From contig CAOJZU010000014.1 of NCBI GenBank assembly GCA_948466265.1, positions 1-37,109 on the forward strand: a stretch of DNA of 37,109 bases, written 5' to 3'. How positions within the stretch are numbered: position 1 is the stretch's first letter; each line of letters begins with the position of its first letter. The position numbers and the translations under genes were made by a program. The DNA is from an uncultured Clostridium sp. GTDB lineage: Bacteria; Bacillota_A; Clostridia; TANB77; CAG-508. Positions 17,763 to 27,921 of this stretch are shown here, piece by piece. The notes under the pieces were generated by a model. The model was not told where the DNA came from. It searched no databases and was given only the letters and a program-made list of their open reading frames with translations.

Positions 17763-18797
17763 ATGTTTTGTGCTTTGATAATGGCAGGAGGAAAAGGGAC
17801 AAGGTTTTGGCCAAAATCAACAGAAGAGATGCCAAAGCAGTTTTTAAAATTAATAGACGAAAAAACAATGATACAACTTACATATGATAGATTACTTAAA
17901 ACAATGCCAGCAGAAAGAATATTTGTTGCAACTGGTGAGAGATATAAAGAATTAGTAAAAAAGCAATTAGAAAGCTTACCAGAAAGAAATATTATAATAG
18001 AACCAGAAGGAAGAAATACAGCACCTTGCATATTACTTGCATGTCTTTATATAAAACAAATATATGAAGACGCAACAATAGCAGTACTTCCATCAGACCA
18101 TGCAATAAAGAATGGAGAAGAATTTTGTAATATTTTAAATACAGCAAAAGACTATGTAGAAAATAAAAATAAACAGGCAATAGTAACAATTGGAATAAAC
18201 CCAAATAGACCAGAGACAGGTTATGGGTATATTAAATTTGAAAAAGAAGATAGAGAAGTTATAAAAGTAGAAAGATTTGTTGAGAAACCAAACCTTGAAA
18301 CTGCAAAAGAGTATCTAAGCCAAGGAGGATATCTTTGGAATGCAGGTATGTTTATATTCGATGTAGGTAATATGCTAAATGAATTAGAACATAATTACTC
18401 AAGCTATGAAATTTTAAGCCATTTGCCAAAAATAGAAAGCACAAACTATAAAGAAGAACTTGATAAATTGTATCCAAAGTGTGAGTCTATATCAATAGAC
18501 TATGCAGTAATGGAAAAATCAAAGAATATCTATGTGATTCCGGGAGACTTTGGATGGGACGATATTGGAACATGGAACTCATTAGAAAGATATAAAGAAA
18601 AAGACGAAAGTGATAATATTCTAAATGGAAATATAAAGAACTACAATTCTAAAAACAATATCATTTATGCAGGAGACAAAAAAGTAATTTTATTGGATGC
18701 AGAAAATATATTTTGCATAGATACAGACGAAGTATTAGTTATTGGAAACAAAGATAGTATTTCTAAAGTACACGAATTGAGAAACATAGAAAAATAA
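17763..18797 (+). CDS. manC: Mannose-1-phosphate guanylyltransferase (ManC-type)
   Basis: It converts mannose 1-phosphate and GTP to GDP-mannose. The 344-residue protein starts MFCALIMAGGKGTRFWPKS (nucleotide-binding loop) and has FLKLID, VLPSDHAI, the FVEKP metal-site motif, and YLWNAGMFIF, which are characteristic of the GDP-mannose pyrophosphorylase family. It lacks the C-terminal isomerase domain of long ManC proteins, and a separate ManA is encoded at the end of the locus. ACGGAGG is the ribosome site. The CGG in GTGATTCCGGGAGAC at 18541 lies across Pro-Gly codons and is not a recoding site. No in-frame CGG. Confidence 0.93.
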   Translation: MFCALIMAGGKGTRFWPKSTEEMPKQFLKLIDEKTMIQLTYDRLLKTMPAERIFVATGERYKELVKKQLESLPERNIIIEPEGRNTAPCILLACLYIKQIYEDATIAVLPSDHAIKNGEEFCNILNTAKDYVENKNKQAIVTIGINPNRPETGYGYIKFEKEDREVIKVERFVEKPNLETAKEYLSQGGYLWNAGMFIFDVGNMLNELEHNYSSYEILSHLPKIESTNYKEELDKLYPKCESISIDYAVMEKSKNIYVIPGDFGWDDIGTWNSLERYKEKDESDNILNGNIKNYNSKNNIIYAGDKKVILLDAENIFCIDTDEVLVIGNKDSISKVHELRNIEK

Positions 18798-18812
18798 GAA
18801 AGGATGTTAAAA

Positions 18813-19920
18813 ATGAAAGTCGCAATAGTAGCTGACTGGCTTACAAATATGGGTGGAGCTGAGCAATGTATAATAAACTTACATAAATGTTTCCCAGAAG
18901 CACCTATATATACAACATTTTATAGTCCAGAGAATATGTCAGAAGAATTTAAAGAAATGAATATTATAACATCTTCACTTCAAAAAAAGAAATCAAAAGA
19001 ATATAATCATAAAAAATATTTACCATTTATGCCAAAAGCATTTGAAGAATTCAATTTAAATGAGTATGATGTTGTAATTAGTGGATGTTCAGCATGTGCT
19101 AAAGGAATAATAACAGGACCACATACTCTTCATATATGTTACTGTTATACACCAATGCGTTATGCATGGGAAATGAGAGATGAATATACAGAAGGAATGT
19201 CAAAATTTAAGACAAAGCTTATTAGATATTTCATGAATTATATGAGACTATGGGACTATCAAGCAGCTCAGAGAGTAGACGAGTTTATTGCAATATCTAA
19301 AGAAGTAAAGGAAAGAATAAATAAGCATTATAGAAGGGAAGCAGAAGTTATTTTTCCACCAACTAGAACAGATAAATTTTTACCTTCAAATGAAGAAAAA
19401 GATTACTATTTCATAGTATCAAGACTTGTAAAATATAAAAGATATGATTTAGCAGTAGAAGCATGCTCAAAACTTCATAAAAAACTTATCATAATAGGTG
19501 ATGGACCAGAAAGAGAAAACTTACAAAAAATCGCTGATAAAGAATATGTTACATTTATGGGAAGACAGCCAGACGAAGTGGTAGAAAAATATATATCAGA
19601 ATGTAAGGCTTTAATTTTCCCAGGAGAAGAAGATTTTGGGATTGTCCCAGTAGAAGCAATGTCTTGCCGGAAGGCCAGTTATTGCATTTGGGCGAGGTGG
19701 AGCATTAGATACAGTTATAGATAAAAAAACAGGAATATTTTTTAAAGAGCAAACGAGCGAGAGCTTAATGAATGCAATAAAAGAATTTGAAACGCTAAAG
19801 TTTGACAAAAGTGAGATAAGAAATCATGCGTTAAAGTTTAGTGAAGAAAATTATAGAAAACAAATAACAGATTTTATAAATGAAAAATACAATGAAAAAT
19901 TAAGAATGGGGGAAAATTAA
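18813..19920 (+). CDS. GT4-family glycosyltransferase, one CGG recoding site
   Basis: A GT-B glycosyltransferase of 368 residues, likely using GDP-mannose or GDP-D-rhamnose given its place between manC and gmd. The N-terminus DWLTNMGGAEQC is typical of mannosyltransferase-like GT4 proteins. SRLVKYKRYDLAVEA and IGDGPE are the nucleotide-sugar region, and EEDFGIVPVEAMS holds the E-x7-E motif. I chose ATG 18813, eight bases after AGAAAGGA, over ATG 18804. The frame breaks at an in-frame CGG at 19668. CGGA as Gly286 gives SCGRPVIAFGRGGALDTV, the standard sequence following the E-x7-E motif, and the recoded frame ends exactly one base before gmd. An in-frame CGA (Arg) nearby is read normally. Confidence 0.88.
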
Positions 19921-20931
19921 ATGAAAAAAGCATTAATTACAGGAATTACGGGACAAGATGGTTCTTATTTAGCAGAACTATTATTAGAAAAAGGATATGA
20001 AGTATATGGTATATGGAGGAGAAAAAGTACAGTTGATTATGGAAATGCTAAACACCTAAAAGATAAAGTAAAACTAATATATGCAGATTTAACAGATTTA
20101 GCTTCACTTATGGATGCTGTAAGGGAATCTAATCCTGATGAAGTATACAACCTAGCTGCACAAAGCTTTGTTGCTACATCTTGGGATACACCAGTAGGTA
20201 CAGCAGAAATAGATGCTATAGGTGTCTTAAATATGCTTGAAGCAATAAGAAAAGTAAAACCAGATGCTAGATTTTATCAAGCATCTACAAGTGAAATGTT
20301 TGGTAAAGTTCAAGAAATACCACAAAAAGAGACAACACCTTTCTATCCAAGAAGCCCATATGGAGTTGCAAAACTTTATGGTCACTGGATAACAAAGAAT
20401 TATAGAGAAAGCTATGATATGTTTGCTTGTTCTGGAATCTTGTTTAACCATGAATCTGAAAGACGTGGAGAAGAATTTGTTACAAGAAAAATAACAATGG
20501 CTGTAGCTAAAATAAAGATGGGAATGCAAGATGTATTAGAACTTGGAAATTTAGATGCAAAAAGAGATTGGGGACATTCTAAAGATTATGTAGAAGCTAT
20601 GTGGTTAATGCTTCAGCAAGATACTCCAGACGATTATGTTATATCTACAGGAGAGACACATCCTGTGAGAGAATTTGTAACACTTAGCTTTAAGGCTGCT
20701 GGAATGGATGTAGAATGGCATGGAGCAGGAAGTGAAGAATATGCTACATTAAAAGGAACAGAAAAAATTGTAGTTAAAGTAAATCCAAAATTCTACAGAC
20801 CTGCAGAAGTAGAACTATTAATTGGTGACTGTTCAAAAGCTGAAAAAGTATTAGGCTGGAAAAGAAAAATAAGCTATGAAGATTTGATTAATAGAATGGT
20901 TAAAAATGATTTAGAATTACTTGCAAAATAG
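19921..20931 (+). CDS. gmd: GDP-mannose 4,6-dehydratase (Gmd)
   Basis: It dehydrates GDP-mannose to GDP-4-keto-6-deoxy-mannose. The 336-residue SDR protein has the NAD(P) loop [12 protein letters not shown] (8-19), [18 protein letters not shown] with the catalytic Thr/Ser-Glu, and [10 protein letters not shown] with the Tyr-x3-Lys pair. [16 protein letters not shown] is also typical. ATG follows the previous stop directly, with GGGGGAA as ribosome site. The only CGG (19949, ACG GGA) is out of frame. As a typically well-conserved enzyme with many Gly codons and no recoding site, it contrasts with its partner Rmd just downstream. Confidence 0.95.
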   Translation: MKKALITGITGQDGSYLAELLLEKGYEVYGIWRRKSTVDYGNAKHLKDKVKLIYADLTDLASLMDAVRESNPDEVYNLAAQSFVATSWDTPVGTAEIDAIGVLNMLEAIRKVKPDARFYQASTSEMFGKVQEIPQKETTPFYPRSPYGVAKLYGHWITKNYRESYDMFACSGILFNHESERRGEEFVTRKITMAVAKIKMGMQDVLELGNLDAKRDWGHSKDYVEAMWLMLQQDTPDDYVISTGETHPVREFVTLSFKAAGMDVEWHGAGSEEYATLKGTEKIVVKVNPKFYRPAEVELLIGDCSKAEKVLGWKRKISYEDLINRMVKNDLELLAK

Positions 20932-20947
20932 AGAGGATAAAATATAT

Positions 20948-21866
20948 ATGAAGAAAGTACTTATAACAGGTGCAGGTGGATTTGTTGGTAAATACTTGAT
21001 AAAAGAGTTTAAAGAAAATGGTTATCAAGTAATTGCTTGTGATATTAAGAAAACAGAAAATATAGATAATGATATACCATATTTCGATATGGATATCTTA
21101 GATAAAGAGAGAATACAAAATGTCTTTACTGAAGTAAAACCTGATTATGTGATAAACCTTGCAGCGATTAGCTCAGTTGGATTATCTTGGAAAATCCCAG
21201 AAAAAACAATGGAAGTTAATATAATAGGTACAATTAACATTTTAGATGCTGCATATAAAGTTATACCAAATGCTAAAATAATGTTAATTGGCTCAAGTGA
21301 AGAATATGAGCAAAGTGATAAACCACTTAAAGAAGAAGATATAGTAAATGCAAATAACCCATATGGAATATCTAAAGTTGCAGCAGAAAATGTTGCAAAA
21401 ATGTATAAAGATAAATATGGCTTAAATGTAGTGTGCACAAGAAGCTTTAATCATACAGGGCCTCGGACAGCTTGACACATTTGCAATGCCAAGTTTTTGC
21501 AAGCAAGTTGCTGAAATTGAAAGAACAGGAAAACCACGGTAAGATTTCTGTACGGAAATTTATCCGCATATAGAGATATATCAGACGTTAGAGATGTAGT
21601 CACTGTTTATAGGAAATTATTAGAAGAAGACGAAAAAGAATTGGTATATAATGTAGGTTCTGGGAAATCATACAAAATAGAAGAGTTACTAAAATATATT
21701 ATATCTTTATCAAGTCAAGATATAGAAATAGTTATCGACGAAGAAAAGGTTAGAAAAATAGATACACCATATATCCAAGCAGATAATTCAAAAACAGCTA
21801 AGTATTTTAAACGGTACAGATATAAAAGAAACCTTAAAAGAAATGTATGAAAGTTATAAAGGGTAG
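20948..21866 (+). CDS. rmd: GDP-6-deoxy-D-mannose reductase (Rmd-like), four CGG recoding sites
   Basis: An SDR-family reductase of 304 residues, best matching Rmd, which makes GDP-D-rhamnose from the Gmd product. The NAD(P) loop is GAGGFVGKYL; LIGSSEEYEQ and NPYGISKVAAE hold the catalytic Ser and Tyr-x3-Lys. RSFNHTGPGQ is the conserved substrate-side motif. I chose ATG 20948 (MKKVLITGAGG) over an upstream in-frame start. In-frame CGGs at 21464, 21537, 21553 and 21812 must be read as Gly 173, 197, 202 and 288; the first forms HTGPGQ. Two sites are only 16 bases apart (GK-PGKISVGN). A fucose synthase-type reductase is an alternative, but the length and motifs favour Rmd. Confidence 0.85.
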
Positions 21867-21873
21867 TTAGAAA

Positions 21874-22956
21874 ATGAAAGTTGCAGTAGATGCTAGAATG
21901 TATAATATGTCTGGAATAGGAACGTATATACAAAATTTAGCAAAAAACAATTGTTACAAAATAGCACTTGGAAATGAACTTGAACTTAAAAATATTCCTG
22001 AAATAGAAAAAGTAATTAAATTCGATTCACCTATATATGGAATAAAAGAACAGCTTAAATTTCCATACAAAGAACTAAAAAAAGCTAAAGTAGACCTTTT
22101 ACATGTACCCCACTATAATGTACCTTTATTTTATAAGGGAGATATGATAGTTACAATACATGATTTAACACATTTAGTTTATAGTGAGTTTTTTGGAAAT
22201 CCTCTTAAAAAGTATTATGTAAAATTCATGATGAAAAAGGCAATAAAAAAGTCAAAAGCTATACTTACAGTATCAGAGTGCACAAAAAAAGATATACTAA
22301 GGTATTTTAAAATTGATGAAAACAAGATTATAGTAACATACAATGGCTTAAAAGAAAACGCAAGGGAGAAGCAAAAAGAAAAAATTGGATATTTATATGA
22401 TAAGTTTAATATTCCAAGAGACAAAAAAATTCTTATGTATGTAGGAAATTTGAAGCCACATAAAAACTTAGAAGGATTACTTGAAGCATTTAGTAAACTA
22501 AAGAATAATTCTGAGTGTGTGTTATTATTAGTAGGAAAGGCTTTTGAAAATTATTTAGGTTTGCAAGATAAAGAGAAAGAATTAAATATAGAAAACAAAG
22601 TTATACATACAGGAATAGTAAATGAAGAAGAATTAATAGATTTATATAATTTAATAGATTTATTCGTATTTCCTTCATTTTATGAGGGGTTTGGTTTACC
22701 TGTCATAGAAGCTATGGCTTGTGGTGCAAAAGTAGTATCTTCAAATGCATCTTCACTTCCAGAAGTTGGAGGGGACTTAATACCATATTTTGACCCAAAA
22801 GATATAGAAGATATGATAAAAAAAATAGAAGATGAACTTGCAAGAGAAGATAAAAAAGAAGATAAAGAAAAAAGAATAAAATGGGCCAAAAGCTTTGACT
22901 GGAAGGAAACAGCAAAGAAAACAAACGAAATATTTAAAATTTATGATAAACAGTAG
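21874..22956 (+). CDS. GT4-family glycosyltransferase
   Basis: A mannosyltransferase-like GT-B protein of 360 residues. It has the N-terminal MKVAVDARMYNMSGIGTY, typical of the group, then IVTIHDLTHL, YVGNLKPHKNLEGL in the donor domain, and SFYEGFGLPVIEAMACG with the E-x7-E motif. It has an ordinary GGA glycine at the ACG position that is CGGA in the gene at 18813. The gene starts eight bases after rmd. It contains no CGG at all. Related to the proteins at 24480 and 25630, it probably adds one sugar of the same repeat unit. Confidence 0.88.
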   Translation: MKVAVDARMYNMSGIGTYIQNLAKNNCYKIALGNELELKNIPEIEKVIKFDSPIYGIKEQLKFPYKELKKAKVDLLHVPHYNVPLFYKGDMIVTIHDLTHLVYSEFFGNPLKKYYVKFMMKKAIKKSKAILTVSECTKKDILRYFKIDENKIIVTYNGLKENAREKQKEKIGYLYDKFNIPRDKKILMYVGNLKPHKNLEGLLEAFSKLKNNSECVLLLVGKAFENYLGLQDKEKELNIENKVIHTGIVNEEELIDLYNLIDLFVFPSFYEGFGLPVIEAMACGAKVVSSNASSLPEVGGDLIPYFDPKDIEDMIKKIEDELAREDKKEDKEKRIKWAKSFDWKETAKKTNEIFKIYDKQ

Positions 22957-22974
22957 AAAAAAGGAGTTTTGACA

Positions 22975-24463
22975 ATGGAATTAACATTATTTGGAGTAGT
23001 TACAATAGCCGTATCAATATACGCATTTTTTAAAAATAAAAAGTTATTATTATATATGGTAGTATTTTTATCAACATTTACAGCAGCAGAACTTTTGCAT
23101 ATAAATATTACAACAACACCACTTCAAACTTTTGAGTTTACAGGAGTAATGTGGCTTTTAAGAGAAGTTATAGATTTTATAAAGGCAAAGCCAAAAATAA
23201 GTAAAGAAAAAATTATAGAAGGATTAAAGAAAAATAAACTAGGTTCAGCTTTTATAATGTTTATAATTGCAATAGTACTTGGAGAATTATATCTTTTGAT
23301 ATCAAGAACATCAGTACCATATACAGATATTTTTGGAGAGCCTGCTTTATTAAAATTTAGCATGTCAAATATAACACAGAGCATAATTATAATATTTGTA
23401 TTCGTTATGATGACAGTTTTATCATTTAAGATAAAAACAAAAGAAGAAGTAAAAGAATTATTAAAAGTATTTTGTATAAGCTCAATATTTGCAGTAGTAT
23501 GGGGATTGCTTCAATTTGTAACATTTTATTTTGGAATACCATACCCAGCATTTTTATTTAATAATAATGTTTATGCAGCACAAGGGTTTGAACAGATAAG
23601 CAATAACATAAAAAGAATATGCTCTATTGCGTTAGAGCCATCAACATTTGCAGTTAATCTTGTGTGTTTCTTGCCGTTTGTAATAGGAACATTCTTAAGC
23701 TTAAAAAATAAATTTAAAGATAAAAAATATATATTAACATTTGTATTATTAGTAGTTACAACTGCATGTGCAATACTTTCAACATCTTCTACAACATATG
23801 TAGGTTTAATTGCAATATATGGATTATTTGGATTATATATTTTATTTAGCTTTATAAAAAATCGGAATATTATCAGATAGAAAAAGCAATTTCCTAAAAT
23901 TACTTGTAACAACAGTTGTTTCATGTACAATTGCACTTGGTCTAAGTGTTGGATTTGTAAAAATTGGATATAAATTAAAAACAATAGAGCCATTACCTAT
24001 AATACAGGAGGTAAAAGACCCTGATAGTGAAGATAAAGATGAGGAGATCAAGTATCAATCAGCATTCCAAAATATGGCAAGAACAATAAAGCAAATGACA
24101 ATAGATAAATTAGCATCAGGTTCTGGTCAAGAAAGAATGAGCATGGAAAGCAAAGGTTTTTCATTATTTAAATATTCTCCAATATTTGGTTTGGGATTTG
24201 GCTCATTTAGAACTTTTAGCTTATTTACAAATATTTTGATAAACACAGGAATTTTTGGAGCAATTATCTATTTGTATATGATATTTATAACAGTTAAGGA
24301 GCTATTTAAAAATAGAAAAGAAGACGAAGCTTTAAGCGTAATGTTTATAGTTAGTGTATTAGGAGGAAGCGTATCATTCTTTGCTGGAGTTCCAGACTTA
24401 GTATTAACATTTTATTGGATAATTATGGTTTTAGGATATAAATATGCATCACTTGAAAAATAA
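22975..24463 (+). CDS. O-antigen ligase/polymerase-like membrane protein, one CGG recoding site
   Basis: A 495-residue integral membrane protein with about ten hydrophobic helices and a large loop (about 330-400) rich in charged residues before FSLFKYSPIFGLGFGSFRT. This layout fits the Wzy / O-antigen-ligase superfamily that polymerises or transfers surface polysaccharide. I chose ATG 22975, eight bases after AAAAAGGAG, over TTG 22969. The frame breaks at an in-frame CGG at 23863 just after a membrane helix. CGGA as Gly297 leads into NGILSDRKSNFLKLLVTTVVS, the next helix, and stays open to 24463. Without recoding the loop with the conserved FGLGFGS region is lost. The donor and acceptor are unknown. 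Confidence 0.78.
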
Positions 24464-24479
24464 ATAGGAGGAGCATTTT

Positions 24480-25613
24480 ATGGTTATTGGAATAGATGCT
24501 AGAGGATTAAGTGGTAATAAATCAGGAATACCAACATATATCGAGGAAGTTATTAAAAGGATTAATAATTCTGAAGAAAACAAAGATGAATATATTTTGT
24601 ATTCATGTAGAGATGTCAAACTTGATATAAATCTAAAAGAAAATATAAAAATAAAACAATGCAAAAGTCACATGCCAGGTAGCTTTTGGTTATATTATGT
24701 ACTTCCTAAAATGTTAAAGGAAGATAATGTGGATGTATTTTGGGGAACACAGCACTGTCTCCCAAAAAGGAATAAATATACAAAAAACATTAGATTTGTT
24801 TTAACAATATGTGACTTAGCAATAAAGAAACTAAAGACAGTTGGGTCTTTTAAAAATACAATAGTCCAAAAACTATTTTTAAAGAAAAGCATAAAACATG
24901 CAGATGAAATAATTGCAATATCAAAGGCTACAAAAAATGATATATTAGAAATATATAAAATACCTGAAAATAAAGTAAAGGTAGTATACTGTGGAACTAA
25001 TATACACGAGGAAAAAGAGCTTACAGAAAAAGAAAAAAGACAAATAGAAGAAAAATTTAAAATAAAAGATACTCCATATATATTTTTCTTAAGTACAATA
25101 GAACCTAGAAAAAATATTGAGACATTGATAAAAGCATTTAACTATATAAGAAGAAAAGAAGATATGAATTTAAAATTAATATTAGCAGGGGGACTTGGAT
25201 GGAAATATCAAGGAGTATTAGACTTAATGCAAAATTCAGAATTTAAAGAAGATATAGTAATGCCAGGATATATATCAAAAGAAGAAAAGAGTTTTCTATA
25301 TGAAAATGCAGAGTGTTTTGTATATCCTTCGCTATATGAAGGATTTGGACTTCCAATATTAGAAGCGATGTCAAACAAGGTGTTAGTTGTAACTGGAAAT
25401 AATTCTTCACTTCCAGAAGTTGGGGGGGAAGCAGCATTTTATTATGAAAGCACATTAAATTATAGTGCACTTGGAAATAAGATATTAGAAGTTATAAATT
25501 TATCAGAAGAAGATAAGAAAAGTAAGATAAATCAAGGCTTAGAGCAAGTTCAAAAATTTACTTGGGAAAATACAGCAAAAGAGACAATTGAAATATTAAA
25601 CAAGAAAAATTAA
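24480..25613 (+). CDS. GT4-family glycosyltransferase (paralogue A)
   Basis: A 377-residue GT-B protein with IDARGLSGNKSGIPTYIEE at the start, VFWGTQHCLPKRNKYTKN, FFLSTIEPRKNIETLIKAF in the donor domain and SLYEGFGLPILEAMS with the E-x7-E motif. It is a close paralogue of the next gene over its whole length, so a tandem duplication is likely. At 25183-25200 it reads LAGGLGW with plain codons GCA GGG GGA CTT GGA TGG; the paralogue has a CGGA word at the second Gly. No CGG occurs here. AGGAGG precedes the ATG. Confidence 0.88.
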   Translation: MVIGIDARGLSGNKSGIPTYIEEVIKRINNSEENKDEYILYSCRDVKLDINLKENIKIKQCKSHMPGSFWLYYVLPKMLKEDNVDVFWGTQHCLPKRNKYTKNIRFVLTICDLAIKKLKTVGSFKNTIVQKLFLKKSIKHADEIIAISKATKNDILEIYKIPENKVKVVYCGTNIHEEKELTEKEKRQIEEKFKIKDTPYIFFLSTIEPRKNIETLIKAFNYIRRKEDMNLKLILAGGLGWKYQGVLDLMQNSEFKEDIVMPGYISKEEKSFLYENAECFVYPSLYEGFGLPILEAMSNKVLVVTGNNSSLPEVGGEAAFYYESTLNYSALGNKILEVINLSEEDKKSKINQGLEQVQKFTWENTAKETIEILNKKN

Positions 25614-25629
25614 TTTTTAAGGAGCAAAA

Positions 25630-26773
25630 ATGAATATTGGAATAGATGCAATGTGGCTTGGAAAGCAAAAGACTGGAATAGGTACATATGTAGAAAAGAT
25701 TTTAGAAGAATTAAATAGAACTGACAAGAATAATAAGTATTATTTATATTCAAATTCAGATATAGTACTTGACTTTAAGCCAAATGCAAATTTCATTATA
25801 AAAGAAAATATCGAGGGAAGAAGAGTAAGATGGATAAATTATGAGATTCAGAAAATGCTTGCAGAAGATAAGATAGATATATTCTGGGGACCACAGTATA
25901 TGCTTCCTAAAAGAAACAAATACACAAAAAATATTAAATTTTATATCACAATATATGATTTAGCAATGAACAAATTCAAGAATGTTGGTGCATTTAGAAA
26001 TATATTATCAATAAAGTTATTTTTAAAACGAAACATGAAATCAGCAGACAAAATAATTGCAATATCAAATTCTACAAAAAAAGATATAATGGAAATGTAC
26101 AAAGTTCCTGAAGAAAAAATTTCAGTAACATATTTGGGAGTGAATTTTCCAAAATCTGATGAAAAATTAGAAATAAATGAAGAAGAAATAAGAGAAAAGT
26201 TTAAAATAAAAAATACACCATATCTATTTTTCTTAAGTACAATAGAACCTAGAAAAAATATAGAAACTTTGATAAAATCATTTGAATATATTAAAGAAAA
26301 AAAAGGTACAAATTTGAAACTTATTTTAGCAGGACGGACTTGGATGGAACTACGAAAATATATTAAAGTTATATGAAGAATCTAAATTTAAAGAAGATAT
26401 AATAATGCCAGGATATATATCAAAGGAAGAAAAAAAATTCTTATATGAAAATGCAAAAATGTTTGTATACCCATCACTTTATGAAGGATTTGGACTTCCG
26501 ATTTTGGAAGCAATGGTAAATAAATCAATAGTTATAACTGCAAATAATTCTTCACTTCCAGAAGTTGGAGGAGATGTAGCTTTTTACTATCAAAACGTAT
26601 TAGATTATGAAGAGCTTGGAAATAAAATACTAGAAGTTATGGACTTAAATGAAGCAGAAAGACAAAAAAAGATACAAGAAGGACTAGAACATGCAAAGAA
26701 GTTTACTTGGGAAAAGTGTACAAAAGAAACAGCAAATATTCTATGTGAAGGGGAGAGTTTAGGTGAAATATAA
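25630..26773 (+). CDS. GT4-family glycosyltransferase (paralogue B), one CGG recoding site
   Basis: The 380-residue product resembles the upstream protein throughout: WGPQYMLPKRNKYTKN, FFLSTIEPRKNIETLIKSF and SLYEGFGLPILEAM. The frame breaks at an in-frame CGG (26335-26337) inside LAGGLGW. Here the codons are GCA GGA CGGA CTT GGA TGG, against GCA GGG GGA CTT GGA TGG in the paralogue. One extra C is the only length difference in this block, which places the recoded Gly at residue 236 with high precision. GGAGCAAAA is the ribosome site, and the start is 16 bases after the upstream stop. It overlaps the next gene by 11 bases. Confidence 0.9.
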
Positions 26774-27920
26774 TCTTGGAATAGATTTAACATATATAAT
26801 GGATGATAGACCATCAGGAATAAAAAAACATGGTGAAGAGATTGTATCAGGACTTTTGAAATTTGATGACGACTATAATATCACAATTTTTGTAGATAAT
26901 GATTTAAAAGAGATTTACAAAGAAAAATTCCCAAATTGCAAAGTCATAAGCCAAAAAGTATGGTTTAAAAACGTTAGATATATTAAAAGAATAAATAGAT
27001 TAAATTTCGTTAAGTCTATAAAAACAGCAAAGGTAAAAAAAGCAAATTTAGATATTATGATTTATCCATATATTGCACCAAACACAGTCATATTAGAAAA
27101 TGAGAAAAAGATAATTTCAATACTAGATGTAATACCATTAGATGAAATAGAAGATAAAACTTCATCTGAATATGCTAAATTAAAACAAGCTAATGTAAAT
27201 ATAATGAATAAAACAAAATCTATTGTTACACTTTCAAATTATTCTAAAAAAAGATTAGAGGAAATAAACCCCAAATATAATGGAAGAATCACAGTAATTC
27301 CAAGCCCAGTAGATATTCCAAAAGAAACTAAAAAGCCTTCAAGTGAAATTATAAATTCAAAAGACCCATATATATTATCAATAAATTCATTTTTTAAACA
27401 CAAAAATCAAATTACTCTTTTAAAAGCATTTAATATGATAAAAGATAAAATTCCAAATAAGTTAGTATTTGTTGGAAGACCTGAACTTGATTCTTTATCA
27501 AGTGGATATAGAGAAGTAGAAAGATATATAAAAGAAAAAGGACTAGAGAAAAGAGTAATTATGCTTTCTGGAATATCAGACGAAGATAGAAGTAGCCTTT
27601 TTTATAATGCAGACTTATTTATCACAACATCACTTAGAGAAGGCTTTGGAAGAACGCCAGTTGAAGCTGCACTGTGCAAAGTTCCAGTAATATCTTCAAA
27701 AGAAACTTCTTTAGAAGAAGCAACAATGGGAGAAGTTTTCTATTATGAAGATGGAAAAAATTATGAAGAACTTTCAAAGAAAATATTAGAGGTGTTAGAA
27801 AATAAACCATCAATAGAAAAATTAGAAAACATATCAAAAAAACTTAAAGCAGAATATAACGAAGAAGAGATTGCAAAAAAATATATAGAAACAATAAAAG
27901 AAGTATTGGAGGAAGGATAA
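26763..27920 (+). CDS. GT4-family glycosyltransferase
   Basis: A 385-residue GT-B protein starting at GTG 26763 (MKYNLGIDLTYIMDDRPSG) behind GGGGAGAG inside the preceding gene. The motifs are SILDVIPLDEI, YILSINSFFKHKNQITLL in the donor domain, and SLREGFGRTPVEAALC with the E-x7-E motif. It is more distant from the two paralogues upstream. The 11-base overlap suggests coupled translation, which depends on the recoded frame of the upstream gene reaching 26773. No CGG. Confidence 0.85.
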   Translation: MKYNLGIDLTYIMDDRPSGIKKHGEEIVSGLLKFDDDYNITIFVDNDLKEIYKEKFPNCKVISQKVWFKNVRYIKRINRLNFVKSIKTAKVKKANLDIMIYPYIAPNTVILENEKKIISILDVIPLDEIEDKTSSEYAKLKQANVNIMNKTKSIVTLSNYSKKRLEEINPKYNGRITVIPSPVDIPKETKKPSSEIINSKDPYILSINSFFKHKNQITLLKAFNMIKDKIPNKLVFVGRPELDSLSSGYREVERYIKEKGLEKRVIMLSGISDEDRSSLFYNADLFITTSLREGFGRTPVEAALCKVPVISSKETSLEEATMGEVFYYEDGKNYEELSKKILEVLENKPSIEKLENISKKLKAEYNEEEIAKKYIETIKEVLEEG

Positions 27921-27921
27921 A

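Noticed and set aside
24480..26773. The two similar glycosyltransferase genes as an insertion-type repeat or assembly duplication
   Set aside because: They differ at many positions along their length and are best seen as diverged tandem paralogues.
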